Notes: generated by a model from the letters alone, not told the origin. A stretch of 14,369 nucleotides of DNA from Candidatus Diapherotrites archaeon CG08_land_8_20_14_0_20_34_12 (GCA_002779065.1 PEXL01000050.1:1-14369), one strand, 5' to 3'. Numbered from the stretch's first letter, positions 5,222 through 12,000 are shown. A program made the numbers and translations.

Positions 5222-7399
5222 TTACTTCACATAAGGCAATTTTGGGTCAGCATTGTCCTCTTTTTCTTCAATTGATTTTTTATCCAAACCTTTTGATTTT
5301 TTTATTTCATTAATTATTTTTTTGAATTCATTTGCTGTCACTTCAATTTTATCTCTTTTGCCATATCTTTTCAGGCGCAGGGCTTCCATACCTGCTTCCC
5401 TACAAATTGCTTCAATGTCTGCCCCTGTAACTCCTTCGGTTTCTTTTGCATAGTGTTCCAATTTCACATCTTTTGTCAAAGGCATATTTTTTGTATGCAC
5501 TTTAAAAATTTCCAAGCGTGCTTTCTCATCAGGCATCTGCACTATTATTTTCATATCTATTCTTCCTGGCCTTAATAAAGCAGGATCAATCAGATCAGGC
5601 CTGTTTGTTGCAGCGATTACAATCACTTGTTCTAATTCTTCAATTCCATCAAGTTCTGTCAATAACTGATTCACAACCTTTTCAGTAGCATCGCTTAAGG
5701 ATAATCCTCTCATTTTTGATATTGCATCAAACTCATCAAAGAATATTATTGACGGGCTTACCTGCCTTGCTTTCTTGAAGATTTCACGGACATGCTTCTC
5801 TGATTCACCAACCCATTTTGAAATAAGTTCAGGGCCTTTTACGCTGATGAAATTTGCCTCGCTTTCATTTGCAACAGCTTTTGCCAACAAGGTCTTTCCG
5901 CAGCCCGAAGGGCCATATAATAAAATTCCCTTTGCCGGTTTTATCCCTGCTGCTTTGAAATCTTCAGCATGTTTCAATGGCCATTCAATTGCTTCAATTA
6001 ATTTTTGTTTTGTTTCCTCTAAGCCGCCAATGTCCGACCATTTTATATTTGGCTTTCTGATTAAAACTTCACGCATTGCACTTGGTTCTATTTTTCTGAA
6101 TGCATCAACAAAATGAGGCATGCTAACCTCTATTGTTTCAAGTAATTTCGTTGGAATTTTCTGCTCTTCAAACTTTTTTATTTTTGGCAAATAAGTTCGC
6201 AATGCTTTCATTGCTGCTTCCTTGCACAATGATTCTAAATCCGCCCCGGTGTAAGCTAAAGTCATCTCTGCTAATTTATTCAAATCAACATCTTTTGTGA
6301 GAGGCATTCCTCTTGTATGTATCTCAAGAATTTCTTTCCTGCCTTTTGTATCCGGAACATTAATATTAATCTCACGGTCAAATCTTCCTGGCCTTCTTAA
6401 CGCTTGATCCAAAGAATCAGGCCTATTGGTAGCGGCAATAACAACAACCTGGCCCCTGGATTCTAGGCCATCCATAGAGGTTAAAAGTTGTGCAACAACC
6501 CTTCTTTCTACTTCCCCGGATACTTCATCCCTTTTTGGCGCGATTGCATCTATTTCATCAATAAAAATAATGCTTGGTGCATTTTTATTTGCCTGTTCAA
6601 ATTTGTCCCTTAACTGTTTTTCAGATTCACCATAAAACTTGGACATTATTTCCGGGCCGGCAATATAATAAAAGTTAGCCTGGCTTTCATTTGCAACAGC
6701 TTTTGCCAGCAAGGTTTTTCCTGTTCCTGGCGGCCCTGTCAGTAAAACACCTTTTGGCGCCCCAATCCCCAATCTTTCAAACAGTTCAGGATGTTTTAAA
6801 GGCAGTTCAATCATTTCTCTTACTTGTGCAAGCTCTTCTTTTAATCCGCCAATATCTTCATAGCTGATTGAAGGAATTGCCCCTGTTGATTTTACTGTTT
6901 TTTCGGAAACAATCAATTGAGAATTTTTCCTAAGTAAAACATTATCTTGCGGATTAGTATTTGATATCACATAATGCAAAGTAGTGCCCATTATTTCAAA
7001 GGAAATTTTATCATTTTTTCGGAAAGGCCTGTCAATTAATTTTGCTTTCAGGTATTGCGTTGGGTCTGAAGCGAATTGCACTTCCTGAAGCGGGGAGATT
7101 GTTACACTTTTAGCATCCTTTGCCTCGACTTTCTTTATTTCTACCTCGTCCCCAACCCCGATTCCCGCATTTCCCCTAATCGTTGAATCAATCCTGATAA
7201 TATTTGAATTATCATCTTCTGGCTTTGAACGCCATACTTTGGCTAATGTTTCTTTTCCTTTTTGGCCTTTAATAAGAATAATATCCCCAGATGTTAAACC
7301 CAAGGAATTCATTGCTGCTGAATCCAACCTTGCAATTCCTTTCGCAACATCTGCCTTTTCTGCTTCGTCAACAGTAAATTTCCAATTTTCCTTGCTCAA
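5222..7399 (-). CDS. cdc48: CDC48/VAT-type AAA+ unfoldase ATPase
   Basis: 725 aa. It has an N-terminal double-psi-barrel and four-stranded module (about 8-165) and two AAA+ rings. D1 has Walker A GPPGTGKT (222-229), Walker B IIFIDEID (277-284) and the ATNRPD / RRPGRFDRE segments (323-343). D2 has Walker A GPSGCGKT (496-503), with Ser and Cys in place of the usual Pro and Thr, and Walker B IIFFDEFD (551-558). Archaeal CDC48 hexamers extract and unfold proteins, often feeding the proteasome. The C-terminus (LPYVK) is not a clean HbYX proteasome-docking tail because Tyr is third from last. The start is TTG 7399, supported by AAGGGGTG a few nt upstream. It lies 41 bp behind an hsp20 gene on the same strand, probably one operon. 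The first pore-loop region (KFYGESE, 254-260) is intact. Confidence 0.95.
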   Translation of the reverse strand: MSKENWKFTVDEAEKADVAKGIARLDSAAMNSLGLTSGDIILIKGQKGKETLAKVWRSKPEDDNSNIIRIDSTIRGNAGIGVGDEVEIKKVEAKDAKSVTISPLQEVQFASDPTQYLKAKLIDRPFRKNDKISFEIMGTTLHYVISNTNPQDNVLLRKNSQLIVSEKTVKSTGAIPSISYEDIGGLKEELAQVREMIELPLKHPELFERLGIGAPKGVLLTGPPGTGKTLLAKAVANESQANFYYIAGPEIMSKFYGESEKQLRDKFEQANKNAPSIIFIDEIDAIAPKRDEVSGEVERRVVAQLLTSMDGLESRGQVVVIAATNRPDSLDQALRRPGRFDREININVPDTKGRKEILEIHTRGMPLTKDVDLNKLAEMTLAYTGADLESLCKEAAMKALRTYLPKIKKFEEQKIPTKLLETIEVSMPHFVDAFRKIEPSAMREVLIRKPNIKWSDIGGLEETKQKLIEAIEWPLKHAEDFKAAGIKPAKGILLYGPSGCGKTLLAKAVANESEANFISVKGPELISKWVGESEKHVREIFKKARQVSPSIIFFDEFDAISKMRGLSLSDATEKVVNQLLTELDGIEELEQVIVIAATNRPDLIDPALLRPGRIDMKIIVQMPDEKARLEIFKVHTKNMPLTKDVKLEHYAKETEGVTGADIEAICREAGMEALRLKRYGKRDKIEVTANEFKKIINEIKKSKGLDKKSIEEKEDNADPKLPYVK

Positions 7400-7440
7400 A
7401 CAAACACCCCTTAAACATCCAAAATTAAAAATTATTTTAT

Positions 7441-7818
7441 TTAATCTATTTTTGCTGATTTTGAAACATTTTTCTTTGGGATAATTACTTCCAAAACCCC
7501 ATTTTTAAATTTTGATTCAATTTTATTTGCTAAAACTTCGGTTGGCAAATGTATTTTTGTGAAAAATCCATTATTTTGGTCAATATTTGCCTTTAATGTT
7601 AGGACATTTTTTTCTACTATTACATCAATATCTTTTTTTTCAACTGCCGGAAGGTCAAAGATGATTAAGATATCCTTCTGAGTTTCCCACATATCTAAAA
7701 ATGGGCTTTCAAAACTGCTGTGCTCTATTTTATAGCTTCTTCTTGGCCCGAAAAAATCATCTTCGTCAATAAAGCTGCTTGAAAATATTCTTTCAAATTC
7801 ATCAAAAAAATCTTTCAA
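7441..7818 (-). CDS. Small heat-shock protein, Hsp20/alpha-crystallin family
   Basis: 125 aa, short for the family. After an acidic, Phe-rich N-terminus (FDEFERIFSSSF, DEDDFF) the alpha-crystallin domain runs from about residue 38: FLDMWETQKDILIIFDLP, KKDIDVIVE, and the diagnostic FKNGVLEVIIPKK near the end. The loop bearing beta-6 is reduced and no C-terminal I-x-I motif is visible, so oligomer contacts may differ from typical members. It is an ATP-independent holdase that binds unfolding proteins. The start is TTG 7818 with AAGGTGG four nt before it. It heads a probable operon with cdc48, so aggregates could be passed to the unfoldase. A palindrome in its leader region suggests heat-shock repression. 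Confidence 0.9.
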   Translation of the reverse strand: MKDFFDEFERIFSSSFIDEDDFFGPRRSYKIEHSSFESPFLDMWETQKDILIIFDLPAVEKKDIDVIVEKNVLTLKANIDQNNGFFTKIHLPTEVLANKIESKFKNGVLEVIIPKKNVSKSAKID

Positions 7819-7844
7819 AATACCACCTTTTCAATAAAGAAAAG

Positions 7845-7898
7845 TGTCTGAACTTCTTAGACAATTACATAATACTATAGACGGTTACTATTTAAAAA
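7845..7898 (-). promoter_or_regulatory. Promoter and palindromic operator candidate for hsp20-cdc48
   Basis: On the minus strand a TTTTTAAATAG box (about 7898-7889) predicts a start near 7868. Just downstream lies an interrupted palindrome with arms TGTCT (7845-7849) and AGACA (7859-7863) around a 9-bp spacer. Archaeal heat-shock repressors such as Phr bind palindromes at or just after the start site, so the position is suggestive. The arms are short, so this is tentative. Confidence 0.35.
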
Positions 7899-7962
7899 GC
7901 TATGCTGAAATAACGAGAAAAACAAAATTTAACACAGTCAGGCAAATAACTGCATAGAATAC

Positions 7963-8019
7963 ATTTAAATAATAAATAAACTATAATAGATAAGATTTTT
8001 CTACTATAAAAGGAGAGGG
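7963..8019 (+). promoter_or_regulatory. Promoter and SD of the Yip1-like gene
   Basis: TTTAAATAAT (about 7963-7972) fits a TATA box with a start site near 7990-7998. AGGAGAGGG (about 8010-8019) is one of the strongest Shine-Dalgarno sites in the window, 3-4 nt before ATG 8023. Confidence 0.5.
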
Positions 8020-8022
8020 ATT

Positions 8023-8766
8023 ATGAGCGTATTAAGCGTTTTTTATAAACCAAATAAGGCTGTTTCAGAAGCCTTAAGCAAACCAAACTTGGGACTAGGA
8101 ACTCTTTTGGTTCTGATTTATTGTATTGTGAGTTTTATTCCACAAATTTACTTAGGTATAGGTTTCGATATCTATAAATTCTTGATGACAATTATTTTCA
8201 GTTTAGTTGGCTGGATAGTTGTAAGTGTGATATTTTATTTATTAATGTCAGTCTTCAGGGGAAAATCAAGCAAATTTGTGCAGGGGCCGGCCAGCTTTTC
8301 AGGCATAATGACCGCTGTTTCATTAATTTACTTATTTTTCATTGTTGGCGGCTTAATATCTTTAATCTCTGTTACATCATTATCGCCACAATTTGTTTCT
8401 GTTGCAAAGATTGCCAAGGAAGAAAATTTCTCAAACCAGGATACAACAAAACTTGTCGGAATAATATCTGCTAAAAATACAGAGGAATTAGAAACATTTG
8501 CAAGTGAAAAAACGCTTGATGTTGAAAAGAAAGATGCATTATATGCGGCCATGAATTATGAAGGAAATATATTAGGCAATACAAATGCTTTACTTTGGTC
8601 AGTTCTCCTGAGTTTAGCATTAATGTTGTTGGGAATGCTATTTGTGTTCTACCCAATAACAAGTAATTTGTTAAAATTAGGGTTTATAGGGAATTTGGTA
8701 ATATTTATCTTAGCAATGCTAGTATTTGCATACTTGGGGAATGCAATGGCTGTGATGTTTGCCTAA
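8023..8766 (+). CDS. Yip1-like multi-pass membrane protein
   Basis: 247 aa with about five hydrophobic segments: roughly 25-45, 52-77, 94-117, 188-211 and 218-245. A charged, probably soluble stretch (about 119-185, KIAKEENFSNQDTTKL and onward) sits between the third and fourth. The N-terminus FYKPNKAVSEALSKPN followed at once by a membrane segment is the usual opening of archaeal Yip1-domain proteins, whose function in prokaryotes is unknown. It has a strong SD and its own promoter, divergent from hsp20-cdc48, and a T-rich terminator follows. Being between two heat-shock genes does not by itself show a stress role. Yip1 membership is a pattern match only. Confidence 0.6.
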   Translation: MSVLSVFYKPNKAVSEALSKPNLGLGTLLVLIYCIVSFIPQIYLGIGFDIYKFLMTIIFSLVGWIVVSVIFYLLMSVFRGKSSKFVQGPASFSGIMTAVSLIYLFFIVGGLISLISVTSLSPQFVSVAKIAKEENFSNQDTTKLVGIISAKNTEELETFASEKTLDVEKKDALYAAMNYEGNILGNTNALLWSVLLSLALMLLGMLFVFYPITSNLLKLGFIGNLVIFILAMLVFAYLGNAMAVMFA

Positions 8767-8800
8767 TCTCCTTTCCTTTTTTCTCTTTTTTTATTTTTTA
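8767..8800 (+). terminator. Oligo-T termination region
   Basis: Directly after the Yip1-like stop codon there is a pyrimidine-rich stretch with successive T runs (CTTTTTTCTCTTTTTTTATTTTTT). Archaeal RNA polymerase terminates at such T tracts without needing a hairpin. Confidence 0.6.
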
Positions 8801-8862
8801 AGATAATTTTAAATTTATTTAGTTTTAATAATAATTAATAATGAAAATCACGGAGGGTTTCC

Positions 8863-9318
8863 ATGTCAATTGATGAAGATTTTGATCTTTTTGACCCTAT
8901 GAGAAAACTGAATAAAAGAATGGGGCATTTATTGAGCTTCAATTTTCCAGATGATACCCTGGAAGACCTTAAAATAAAAGGGATAAGAGAGCCTTTGGTA
9001 GACATTGTGGATATGAGAAATGAAATTGAAGTGATAGCAGAGCTTCCTGGCATTGATAAAAAAGATTTAGACATTAATGTAACTGAAGATATGATTACTT
9101 TTAAGGCAAAAACCGAATCAAAAGAAGAAAAGAAAAAGGAGGGTTATTATTACAGGGAAAGAGGCTATTCAAGTTTTGTGAGAAGTTTGCCTTTGCCTGC
9201 AGAAGTTTTGCCAAACAATACTAAAGCAGAATTCAGCAATGGGATTTTAACTATAAGATTAAAGAAAAAGCATCCTGAAGAAGCAAAAATAAAAGGATTT
9301 AAGGTTCAGATCAGATGA
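8863..9318 (+). CDS. Small heat-shock protein, Hsp20 family (second, full-length type)
   Basis: 151 aa, typical length. The alpha-crystallin domain spans about residues 45-138: REPLVDIVDMRNEIEVIAEL, PGIDKKDLDINV, YYYRERGYSSFVRSLPLP (including the beta-6 loop missing in the other Hsp20), AEFSNGILTIRLKKK. The C-terminal tail ends KVQIR, giving the V-x-I anchor used for oligomer assembly. It is therefore the canonical holdase, while the protein at 7441-7818 is reduced. GGAGGG lies 5 nt before ATG 8863, and a TTTTAAATTTA box (about 8806-8816) places a short leader. The stop codon forms part of a terminator hairpin. It is transcribed separately from hsp20-cdc48. Confidence 0.94.
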   Translation: MSIDEDFDLFDPMRKLNKRMGHLLSFNFPDDTLEDLKIKGIREPLVDIVDMRNEIEVIAELPGIDKKDLDINVTEDMITFKAKTESKEEKKKEGYYYRERGYSSFVRSLPLPAEVLPNNTKAEFSNGILTIRLKKKHPEEAKIKGFKVQIR

Positions 9319-9330
9319 TCTGAATTTTTT
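9305..9330 (+). terminator. Intrinsic terminator overlapping the hsp20 stop codon
   Basis: A perfect inverted repeat TTCAGATCA / TGATCTGAA (9305-9313 and 9316-9324, 2-nt nominal loop) runs straight into six T (9325-9330). The right arm begins with the TGA stop codon, so the left arm is coding (last residues FKVQIR). Confidence 0.8.
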
Positions 9331-9365
9331 CCTCTATTTTTTATTTTAACTTAGGATATTAAAAA

Positions 9366-9959
9366 TTAATCCTTTAAGAATTCAGCTTTTACATTTCCAA
9401 ATAATCTGCCAAATTCTTTAAAGAACAGTCTTGCCCTGAACACGCCCAATTCTGCAGCAATTTGCTCTCTGGCTTTTAATCTATAGCTATTTGGGTTAAG
9501 GCCTTTTACTCTAGAATCGCCTTCCATAGTCCCACTTACAAACTTAAATAAATTTGTTGCATATTCTTGCATAACCTTCTGAATCCGGCCTCTTTGTGCT
9601 GAATCATATTCCATGCTTAAGCCGACAATATTCATGGCATAGGTTGTAGCAATCCTTGCTGTTACTTTCATTCTTTTTTCAGCATCTTTGGTTACTCCAA
9701 CACGTCTAATAGCTTCACTGCTTTCAAATGCTTTTTCTCTTCCTAATCCGGGCCTTGCTAGTTCCTGTACAAGTAAAGCCTCTGGCTCTAGGGCTAATTG
9801 CCTTAAACCAATCTGCAAAGCCACTGCTCCCTGAAGTTTTCTGCTCCCTTTAGCTAAAGTGGCTCCTACACCCCTAAGATATTTTTTACTTGGGCCTTTT
9901 AACCCTCTTTGCCTTGCTTTGAATCTTGCATCTCTCATTGGTCTAGCAGTTGTAGGCAT
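9366..9959 (-). CDS. Arg-rich helical protein of unknown function (tandem paralogue A)
   Basis: 197 aa with no recognised family. The N-terminus is strongly basic (MPTTARPMRDARFKARQRGL); the rest is predicted largely helical, with no membrane segment. About 22 Arg and 17 Lys contrast with the Lys-dominated neighbours. It is a paralogue of the protein encoded just upstream (9979-10575): shared blocks are A-R/K-Q-R-G-L-x-G (15-22), GREKAF (73-78), GLSMEYDSAQR (113-123) and LGVFR (171-175), with the last three at a constant offset of 4 residues between the two. It follows that gene after 19 bp, with no SD and an AT box in the gap, so it may be read from the operon or from its own leaderless start. 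Role not inferable; nucleic-acid or ribosome association is conceivable from charge only. Confidence 0.75.
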   Translation of the reverse strand: MPTTARPMRDARFKARQRGLKGPSKKYLRGVGATLAKGSRKLQGAVALQIGLRQLALEPEALLVQELARPGLGREKAFESSEAIRRVGVTKDAEKRMKVTARIATTYAMNIVGLSMEYDSAQRGRIQKVMQEYATNLFKFVSGTMEGDSRVKGLNPNSYRLKAREQIAAELGVFRARLFFKEFGRLFGNVKAEFLKD

Positions 9960-9978
9960 AAAAAATCAAAAAATATAA

Positions 9979-10575
9979 TTAAGCCCCAACAGGTTCTTCC
10001 CTGTATCTCAATAATGCACGTCTAACATTTTTATCCCAGGCATACACAAAAGTTACAGCCTTTCTAAAACCAATTAAAAGCGCTACGCTTTCATGTGCTT
10101 CTCGGTACAAAGATTTAATGTCTTCTTCAGGAATTCTTTGCCTTCCACTAATTTCATATTTTTTATAAAGTGAAAGAGCTCTATCTACGAAAGGTTTGAA
10201 TGTTCTTTCAACCTCAGCTCTTTTTGCTGCATCATATTTTTGACTAAGCCCTAAACGATCTAGAGCTAAGCCTATTGCAATATCTGATAATCCCCTAAAT
10301 ACATCTTCCTTTTGGGCTTCAAGCAAAAATTTGGCTGCTGAAACAGCCTGATGAAAAGCTTCTTCTCTTCCTGCTGCATCTCTACCGGTTTCTTCAAAAG
10401 TAATAGTTCTATCTCTAAGTCTGGTTGCTTTACTTATTCTGTCTTTTAATTGCAATACATTAGTATCTGTAAGGCCATGCAAACCTCTTTGCTTTGCTCT
10501 TTGCCTATCTGAAAATCGTTGTGCCGGCCTTTTTAAGACAGACCGTGCTTTTCTTGCTGCTTGGAATCTCGGCAT
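9979..10575 (-). CDS. Arg-rich helical protein of unknown function (tandem paralogue B)
   Basis: 198 aa, nearly the same length as its downstream paralogue. The first 35 residues are very basic (MPRFQAARKARSVLKR and onward). Paralogue-defining blocks are A-K-Q-R-G-L-H-G (27-34), GREEAF (69-74), GLSQKYDAAKR (109-119) and LIGFR (167-171). About 27 Arg against 15 Lys. It looks soluble and alpha-helical, with regularly spaced Leu/Ala. No catalytic motif is visible. A TTATTTAAATAA box lies 18 nt before the ATG and there is no SD, so the transcript is probably leaderless. An HTH_10 regulator ends 57 bp upstream on the same strand, suggesting a regulator-target cassette. The duplication is clear; the function is not known to me. 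Confidence 0.75.
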   Translation of the reverse strand: MPRFQAARKARSVLKRPAQRFSDRQRAKQRGLHGLTDTNVLQLKDRISKATRLRDRTITFEETGRDAAGREEAFHQAVSAAKFLLEAQKEDVFRGLSDIAIGLALDRLGLSQKYDAAKRAEVERTFKPFVDRALSLYKKYEISGRQRIPEEDIKSLYREAHESVALLIGFRKAVTFVYAWDKNVRRALLRYREEPVGA

Positions 10576-10593
10576 AATATAATCAGTTGTTTT

Positions 10594-10605
10594 TTATTTA
10601 AATAA
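10594..10605 (-). promoter_or_regulatory. TATA box of paralogue B, leaderless spacing
   Basis: The palindromic 12-mer TTATTTAAATAA ends 18 nt before ATG 10575 on the minus strand. The same 12-mer occurs 19 nt before the upstream regulator gene. Box centre to ATG is about 24-25 nt, the TATA-to-start distance expected of leaderless archaeal genes. Confidence 0.6.
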
Positions 10606-10632
10606 TGTATGTTAACTTGCGGATAGCTTAAA

Positions 10633-11298
10633 TTATTCCGAAATATTAACTGATGTCAGAATCTTTGATTCTGCTTTTCTCAAATGTTCCTGGAATGTTG
10701 ATAAACAAATGCCTTGTTTTAACGCAAGGGCTTCCAGAGTAATTTTTCTTGGCACAGAATAATATCCGTGTTTTAATGCAAGGGCAAATGCCTTCTTCTG
10801 GTTATCAGACAAATCAGTAATCTTTGCAGGAACTAATATATTTGTTATTTTGTGCTGAGAAATTCTTAAAATTTCAGCTTTATCCATGTGTGCGGTTAAA
10901 GAATCGAAGAATTTTTTTAATATTTCTTTATCTTCAGCAGAAACTTCCCAGTATTCATAGCCGTCCTGCATATTCATTACTGGTTTTACCAAAGACATGC
11001 TTGGATCATAATACAAGGCAACAGCTTCCCCTTCATTCCCTAAATCAATTTTATAAGTAAAAGAACTCCCAGATGAATTTACGCTAATTATCCTTGGATC
11101 AGTTTTTACATCTTCAAGAAATTTTTTATTTATCTCATCATTTTCTTCTGCAAATTTTGAATGTGCTACAACAACGTGTTGGCCGTTTTCCTCAATATGT
11201 TCTCCGGGCCAGGATAAAACATCTGCCTGGAATTTTGGCGCCCTACTGACCATAGGACAATCCCTATGGTTTAGCTTAAATTTTGCAACCCAAGTCAT
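10633..11298 (-). CDS. HTH_10 (bacterioopsin-activator-type) transcription regulator
   Basis: 221 aa. The C-terminal domain (about 162-214) fits HTH_10: DLSDNQKKAFALALKHGYY, SVPRKITLEALALKQGICLS, TFQEHLRKAESKIL, i.e. the L-T-x-x-Q ... G-Y-Y-x-x-P-R ... L-A ... H-L-R-K-A-E pattern. Residues 1-150 are a separate input domain starting WVAKFKLNHRDCPMVSRAPKF, with His11 and Cys14 close together; its ligand is unknown. Related haloarchaeal proteins activate bacterioopsin and other genes. The ATG has no SD and sits 19 nt after TTATTTAAATAA, so a leaderless mRNA is likely. It precedes the tandem paralogues on the same strand and diverges from the small membrane pair across a palindrome-bearing intergenic region; either could be a target. 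HTH usage includes Cys198 in the recognition region, where Ser is common. Confidence 0.85.
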   Translation of the reverse strand: MTWVAKFKLNHRDCPMVSRAPKFQADVLSWPGEHIEENGQHVVVAHSKFAEENDEINKKFLEDVKTDPRIISVNSSGSSFTYKIDLGNEGEAVALYYDPSMSLVKPVMNMQDGYEYWEVSAEDKEILKKFFDSLTAHMDKAEILRISQHKITNILVPAKITDLSDNQKKAFALALKHGYYSVPRKITLEALALKQGICLSTFQEHLRKAESKILTSVNISE

Positions 11299-11317
11299 AT
11301 AGTAATAGTGTTCAAGG

Positions 11318-11329
11318 TTATTTAAATAA
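11318..11329 (-). promoter_or_regulatory. TATA box of the HTH_10 regulator within a 14-bp palindrome
   Basis: TTATTTAAATAA at 11318-11329 is the core of the perfect palindrome GTTATTTAAATAAC (11317-11330), 19 nt from ATG 11298. It serves as a TATA box with leaderless spacing. Its symmetry would also allow operator use, but TTTAAATA recurs before several unrelated genes here. Confidence 0.6.
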
Positions 11330-11351
11330 CTTTCTAAGGTTAAAAAATTAA

Positions 11352-11383
11352 GCCTAAAAGCCTTAAATTTAGCCTTTTTAGGC
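11352..11383. repeat. Inverted repeat in divergent intergenic region
   Basis: Arms GCCTAAAA (11352-11359) and TTTTAGGC (11376-11383) enclose a 16-nt centre that itself contains AGCC repeats. It lies between the divergent HTH_10 regulator and membrane-pair genes, about 55-85 bp from the regulator ATG. It could be a regulator site or an RNA hairpin. Confidence 0.5.
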
Positions 11384-11396
11384 CATTTTTGCTATG

Positions 11397-11414
11397 TACC
11401 GGAGTTCTCCGGTA
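11397..11414. repeat. GC-rich 18-bp near-perfect palindrome, operator candidate
   Basis: TACCGGAG / CTCCGGTA with a 2-bp centre, the most GC-rich spot in an otherwise AT-rich intergenic region. It sits just upstream of an AATAATAAAA box (about 11421-11430) that could serve a leaderless start at ATG 11449, the place where archaeal activators bind. The HTH_10 protein is the obvious candidate binder, by proximity only. Confidence 0.55.
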
Positions 11415-11448
11415 GAAAAAGCAATAATAAAAGAGCCGGAAATTAGAT

Positions 11449-11820
11449 ATGCTGATAGCTTTTTTGATTAATATCCTGACACTGAATTTTGAATGGCTTT
11501 ATTCCTTAGCCATAAATAATCTGCATTATTTCTTTGCATTCAGCGCATTCATGTATTTTGTCACAGCAGGAAAAGACTTTATCAAAGCAACACTAATTTT
11601 GACAATATATGTTTGGGCAATGCTTGATTTCATAAATTTAAGCGGCTGGGCTGGTTTTGTTGGCGGCTTTATGCTTCTGAATTATGTTGGAAAAATTTCA
11701 GTGTTTGCAATCCTGAGCGAAAATCCGAAACTAGATAAGAAGGCAATTTTAATCAGTGAAATTGTTGCATATGCTGTTTGGTCATATTACAATTTGATAA
11801 TTGTTGGGGTGACTCTATAA
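11449..11820 (+). CDS. Small multi-pass membrane protein, unknown
   Basis: 123 aa with about four hydrophobic segments (roughly 2-22, 26-42, 46-64 plus 66-89, and 100-121), and a short charged loop ENPKLDKK (91-98). No family recognised. No convincing SD precedes the ATG; an AT box about 20-28 nt upstream suits a leaderless start. Its TAA shares one base with the ATG of the next membrane gene, and a strong SD for that gene lies in its last codons, so the two are made together. The pair's size and coupling resemble two-subunit small membrane systems, but nothing in the sequence names one. Confidence 0.7.
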   Translation: MLIAFLINILTLNFEWLYSLAINNLHYFFAFSAFMYFVTAGKDFIKATLILTIYVWAMLDFINLSGWAGFVGGFMLLNYVGKISVFAILSENPKLDKKAILISEIVAYAVWSYYNLIIVGVTL

Positions 11821-11996
11821 TGTCTTATTTTAAACAAGTAATTAATGCGATCTGTTTTACAATTTTCTTTTTTATGCTAATCGCTTTTGCTTCAGGAAAT
11901 GCAATTTACTTATTCTCAAATACATTAATTACACTAATGGGCTTTATTGTAACAATTATTTTCAGTTTCCTTGAATTAGAGATAATAAAATATTGA
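11820..11996 (+). CDS. 58-aa two-helix membrane protein, translationally coupled
   Basis: Starts at ATG 11820, overlapping the previous stop by one base (TAATG), with GGGGTGA (11806-11812) 7 nt ahead. A longer frame opens at ATG 11778 but that start lies inside the preceding gene and adds 14 non-hydrophobic residues without an SD. The 58 residues form two hydrophobic helices (about 8-30 and 33-52) with a short polar tail LELEIIKY. No family recognised. It is very likely a partner of the 123-aa membrane protein. Confidence 0.68.
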   Translation: MSYFKQVINAICFTIFFFMLIAFASGNAIYLFSNTLITLMGFIVTIIFSFLELEIIKY

Positions 11997-12000
11997 ATAA

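Noticed and set aside
10594..11330. TTATTTAAATAA as a specific regulon operator for the HTH_10 protein.
   Set aside because: TTTAAATA-type boxes also precede the first toxin-antitoxin pair, hsp20 and the Yip1-like gene, so it is best read as the general TATA consensus.
11778..11819. ATG 11778 as the start of the second small membrane protein.
   Set aside because: It lies within the upstream gene without an SD, while ATG 11820 has GGGGTGA 7 nt ahead and a stop-start overlap.
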